Source: UBA4421 sp002470275 (GTDB lineage: Bacteria; Pseudomonadota; Gammaproteobacteria; Pseudomonadales; Azotimanducaceae). Taken from it: DNA of 64,000 nt. Positions 61,874-64,000 of the stretch are shown one piece after another (position 1 is the first letter of the stretch; every line of letters starts with the position of its first letter). The stretch covers positions 18,125 through 82,124 of the forward strand of contig CAJXDR010000008.1 in NCBI GenBank assembly GCA_913052345.1, read 5' to 3'. A program made the translations under genes and the position numbers. The notes under the pieces were generated by a model. The model searched no databases and was not told the origin of the DNA. It saw nothing but the letters and a program-made list of their open reading frames with translations.

Positions 61874-62050
61874 CGCTCGGATTCCACCTTTGGCACTTTT
61901 AGATCTTCCATTTGCATGTTGCAACGCTCTAGAACTCGGGCGTAAAGCTGAGATTATTCAAACTCGCTGTTACCGTCGAATGTCCTGAGAGTATCAATAT
62001 GTTACGGGGCTGGGTCCACTCAAATTTAGGTAGAGATATCACCATCCACA

Positions 62051-62077
62051 AAAAAGGCTACCTTCGGTAGCCTTTTT
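62051..62077 (-). terminator. Rho-independent terminator after the thiolase gene
   Basis: GGCTACC / GGTAGCC (62056-62062 and 62066-62072) with a TTC loop, flanked by A5 on one side and T7 on the other, forms an intrinsic terminator in both directions. It lies 36 bp after the thiolase stop on the minus strand. Confidence 0.9.
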
Positions 62078-62112
62078 TTCAACCCACGCCCTAGAGCGTA
62101 GTCTCTTGAGGG

Positions 62113-63297
62113 CTAGGCAACTTCAAACAGTCCCGCAGCACCCTGACCACCACCGATACACATGGTCACAACGCCATACTTTTGGTTGCGGCGCTTAAGC
62201 TCCCTTAGCACAAGGCCCGTCTGGCGGGATCCGGTCATTCCAAAGGGGTGGCCAATGGAAATGCTGCCGCCCAGAACATTGTATTTTTCATTGTCGATAT
62301 CCAGCGCGTTACGGCAGTAAAGGCATTGCGAAGCAAAGGCCTCATTCAGCTCCCACAGATCGATATCGTCCATAGACAGACCGGCATTCTTGAGCAGCCT
62401 TGGAATAGCAAAGACGGGTCCAATACCCATTTCATCAGGCTCGCACCCTGCTATCGTAAAGCCTCGGTAGATGCCCAATGGCGCGAGACCAAGCTGCGCG
62501 GCACGATCTGCGCTCATCAATAGGGTCATGGAGGCCCCGTCGGATAGCTGGGAGGAGTTGCCGGCAGTGACCGAGCCGTCCTCTTCGAATGCGGGCGGCA
62601 GAGAACCCAGAGCCTCAAGCGTCGTCGTAGGGCGATTACATTCGTCGCGGTCAACAAACACCTGTTCGTGGGTTTCTTCACCGGTCTCTTTGTTCACCTT
62701 CAGCATGGTTGCGTTCATGCCAACAATCTCTTCCGCGATCTTGCCCGCCTCAACCGCTGCTGCATAACGCTGCTGGCTTTGCAAAGCGTATTCATCCTGC
62801 ATTTCTCGCGTTACTTGGTAGCGACGCGCAACAACCTCAGCCGTATTCCCCATGGCCATGAAAATTTCAGGCTTTTCTTCGAGCAACCGTTTGTTTTGCT
62901 TGGCCTTTCCAGGCTCTTGGCGGGTGCGCATAGAAATTGAATCTACGCCCCCTGCAATGGCCACTTCGGTTTGTCCAGAGGCGATTTGATTTGCCGCCAT
63001 GGCAATGGACTGGAGACCGGAGGAACAGAATCGGTTAATCGTAACCCCAGCAGACGTTACTGGCAGTTTTGATAAAACCACCGCGAGTCTGGCCAGGTTA
63101 CCGTCCTGCTCGCCAACGTGAGACGCTGCCCCAACGATGACGTCTTCGACTTCGTCAGCGCCAACCTGAGGATTTCGGTTTAGCAAGGAATCAATGCAGT
63201 GCGCCAATAAATCATCGGATCGAGTCAGATTAAAACTACCGCGGAATGCCTTGGTTAGCCCGGTGCGAACACTATCTACGATTACAACATCGCGCAT
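62113..63297 (-). CDS. Acetyl-CoA C-acyltransferase (thiolase)
   Basis: 394 residues. Active-site Cys91 in NRFCSSGLQSIAM, the His of SISIGHPFGMTGSRQ (about 350) and the second Cys in MCIGGGQGAAG give a complete thiolase. It could work in beta-oxidation or make acetoacetyl-CoA, the first step towards HMG-CoA for the mevalonate genes at 32-37 kb. AAGGGAGA precedes the ATG. It diverges from the peroxidase gene. Confidence 0.93.
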   Translation of the reverse strand: MRDVVIVDSVRTGLTKAFRGSFNLTRSDDLLAHCIDSLLNRNPQVGADEVEDVIVGAASHVGEQDGNLARLAVVLSKLPVTSAGVTINRFCSSGLQSIAMAANQIASGQTEVAIAGGVDSISMRTRQEPGKAKQNKRLLEEKPEIFMAMGNTAEVVARRYQVTREMQDEYALQSQQRYAAAVEAGKIAEEIVGMNATMLKVNKETGEETHEQVFVDRDECNRPTTTLEALGSLPPAFEEDGSVTAGNSSQLSDGASMTLLMSADRAAQLGLAPLGIYRGFTIAGCEPDEMGIGPVFAIPRLLKNAGLSMDDIDLWELNEAFASQCLYCRNALDIDNEKYNVLGGSISIGHPFGMTGSRQTGLVLRELKRRNQKYGVVTMCIGGGQGAAGLFEVA

Positions 63298-63530
63298 GGT
63301 TATCTCCCTTTTGAAAATATTTAATTAGGTAGCTGATGGACTGGCCATCTAAAATGATTCGCCCATCAGCAGCTCGCGATTACATTCCCAAGGGAACTCC
63401 AATCCGAACGCTACTCGACCAACCACCCGCTCTCCAGCCCTCAATGTTAACGGGATCAAATCACGAGCGCCAGCAGGCTATTGATGCGTCTGTCTATCCG
63501 CTATCCTTGTCTGCCACTTAGGAGAAGAAG

Positions 63531-64000
63531 ATGTCGGATTTTTACGCCTTAACTGTGAATGATATCGACGGACAGCCGGTGCCCCTTTCGGATTTTGAAG
63601 GAAGCGTTTGTCTCATCGTGAATGTAGCCAGCCAATGCGGATTGACCAACCAGTACGACGGGTTACGCGCGCTGCAGGAACAACACCAAGGCGATCCGTT
63701 CAAAGTTCTAGCCTTTCCGTGTAACCAGTTCGGTAGCCAAGAACCTGGCAGCAACGAAGAAATAAAGGCGTTCGCGAACGAACGCTACCGCGTTAACTTC
63801 CCGATGTTCGACAAGATTGAGGTAAATGGTGGGGGCGCTTGCCCACTGTACCAATGGTTGAAAGGGAGCACAGACGATAACGGAGATATCAAATGGAACT
63901 TCGCTAAGTTCCTCATCAGCGCCACAGGCGACGTTGTTGGTCGCTTTGGGCCTCAGGTGACCCCAGAGGAGTTGGCTCAAACTATTGCCGAAGAAATAGA
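63531..64000 (+). CDS. Glutathione peroxidase family protein (3' end outside window)
   Basis: 156 codons are visible before the window ends, nearly the complete protein. The peroxidatic residue is Cys36 in NVASQCGLTNQY, so no selenocysteine is used. The catalytic Gln in AFPCNQFGSQEPG and the Trp in IKWNFAKFL complete the site. GGAGAAGAAG lies directly before the ATG. Most bacterial Cys-type members reduce peroxides with thioredoxin. Confidence 0.92.
   Translation, partial: MSDFYALTVNDIDGQPVPLSDFEGSVCLIVNVASQCGLTNQYDGLRALQEQHQGDPFKVLAFPCNQFGSQEPGSNEEIKAFANERYRVNFPMFDKIEVNGGGACPLYQWLKGSTDDNGDIKWNFAKFLISATGDVVGRFGPQVTPEELAQTIAEEI

Noticed and set aside
63336..63521. 61-codon plus-strand ORF between thiolase and glutathione peroxidase
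   Set aside because: Only a weak AGGTAG before the ATG, composition unlike a protein, and the region is needed for two divergent promoters.

Overview
The window looks like chromosome of a free-living, probably marine gammaproteobacterium. SlyX, LptG, an EnvZ/OmpR-like pair, a DUF2147 protein, TRAP transporter genes with a TatT lipoprotein, and many acyl-CoA and amidase genes support this; the genus is not resolved. Coding density is high. I found no rRNA, tRNA, CRISPR array, insertion sequence or phage gene. Both edges cut genes: a ThDP-dependent enzyme on the left and a glutathione peroxidase on the right.

Layout. 0-4 kb: ThDP enzyme, CurA-like reductase and a pair of acyl-CoA dehydrogenase subunits. 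4-8.7 kb: a small unknown gene, YjbQ, and a TRAP operon (tatT-dctP-dctQ-dctM-yjbQ, minus strand). 9-14.3 kb: enoyl-CoA hydratase, glucokinase, and a peptide-type ABC binding protein with two permeases but no ATPase nearby. 14.5-16.7 kb: glycosyltransferase, polysaccharide deacetylase, slyX. 16.8-22.4 kb: a compact coenzyme F420 locus (npdG, cofE, cofD, cofC, fused cofG-cofH). 22.4-28.6 kb: MFS exporter with a small partner gene, an unlisted 56-codon ORF in front of a strong terminator, and a divergent sugar or polyol locus (two TIM-barrel isomerases, Gfo/Idh/MocA dehydrogenase, aminotransferase). 28.6-37.2 kb: fatty acid desaturase, then a plus-strand run of metallo-hydrolase, small membrane protein, amidase, the mevalonate genes mvaD and mvaK2, a fused HMG-CoA reductase/mevalonate kinase, and an isoprenylcysteine-methyltransferase-like protein. 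37.3-43.7 kb (minus): YdjM-like hydrolase, DUF2147 protein, CmcJ-like oxidoreductase, amidase, a ppk2 broken by an in-frame stop, and a BCCT transporter. 44-48.7 kb: lipase-like hydrolase, amidase, unknown membrane protein, sulfotransferase-like protein, amidohydrolase. 48.9-56.8 kb: SulP transporter, LptG, spinster-type MFS, ClpP paralogue, HSL esterase, YciI, B12-binding protein, SDR. 56.9-64 kb: a two-part MaoC-type hydratase with enoyl-CoA hydratase, sensor kinase/response regulator with a secreted protein gene, thiolase, glutathione peroxidase.

How it fits together. The window encodes F420 synthesis from the deazaflavin FO to F420 plus NADPH-linked F420 reduction, but no recognisable F420-using oxidoreductase. 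It also encodes mevalonate to isopentenyl diphosphate, with HMG-CoA reductase and mevalonate kinase on one chain; HMG-CoA synthase and IPP isomerase must lie elsewhere. Beta-oxidation-type genes (acyl-CoA dehydrogenases, hydratases, thiolase), three different amidases and several importers suggest a heterotroph using fatty acids, organic acids and amides.

The observations most worth a second look are the HMGR-mevalonate kinase fusion and its operon, the F420 locus in a gammaproteobacterial setting, the nonsense codon in ppk2, and the small ORF with its own terminator at 24.0-24.2 kb.
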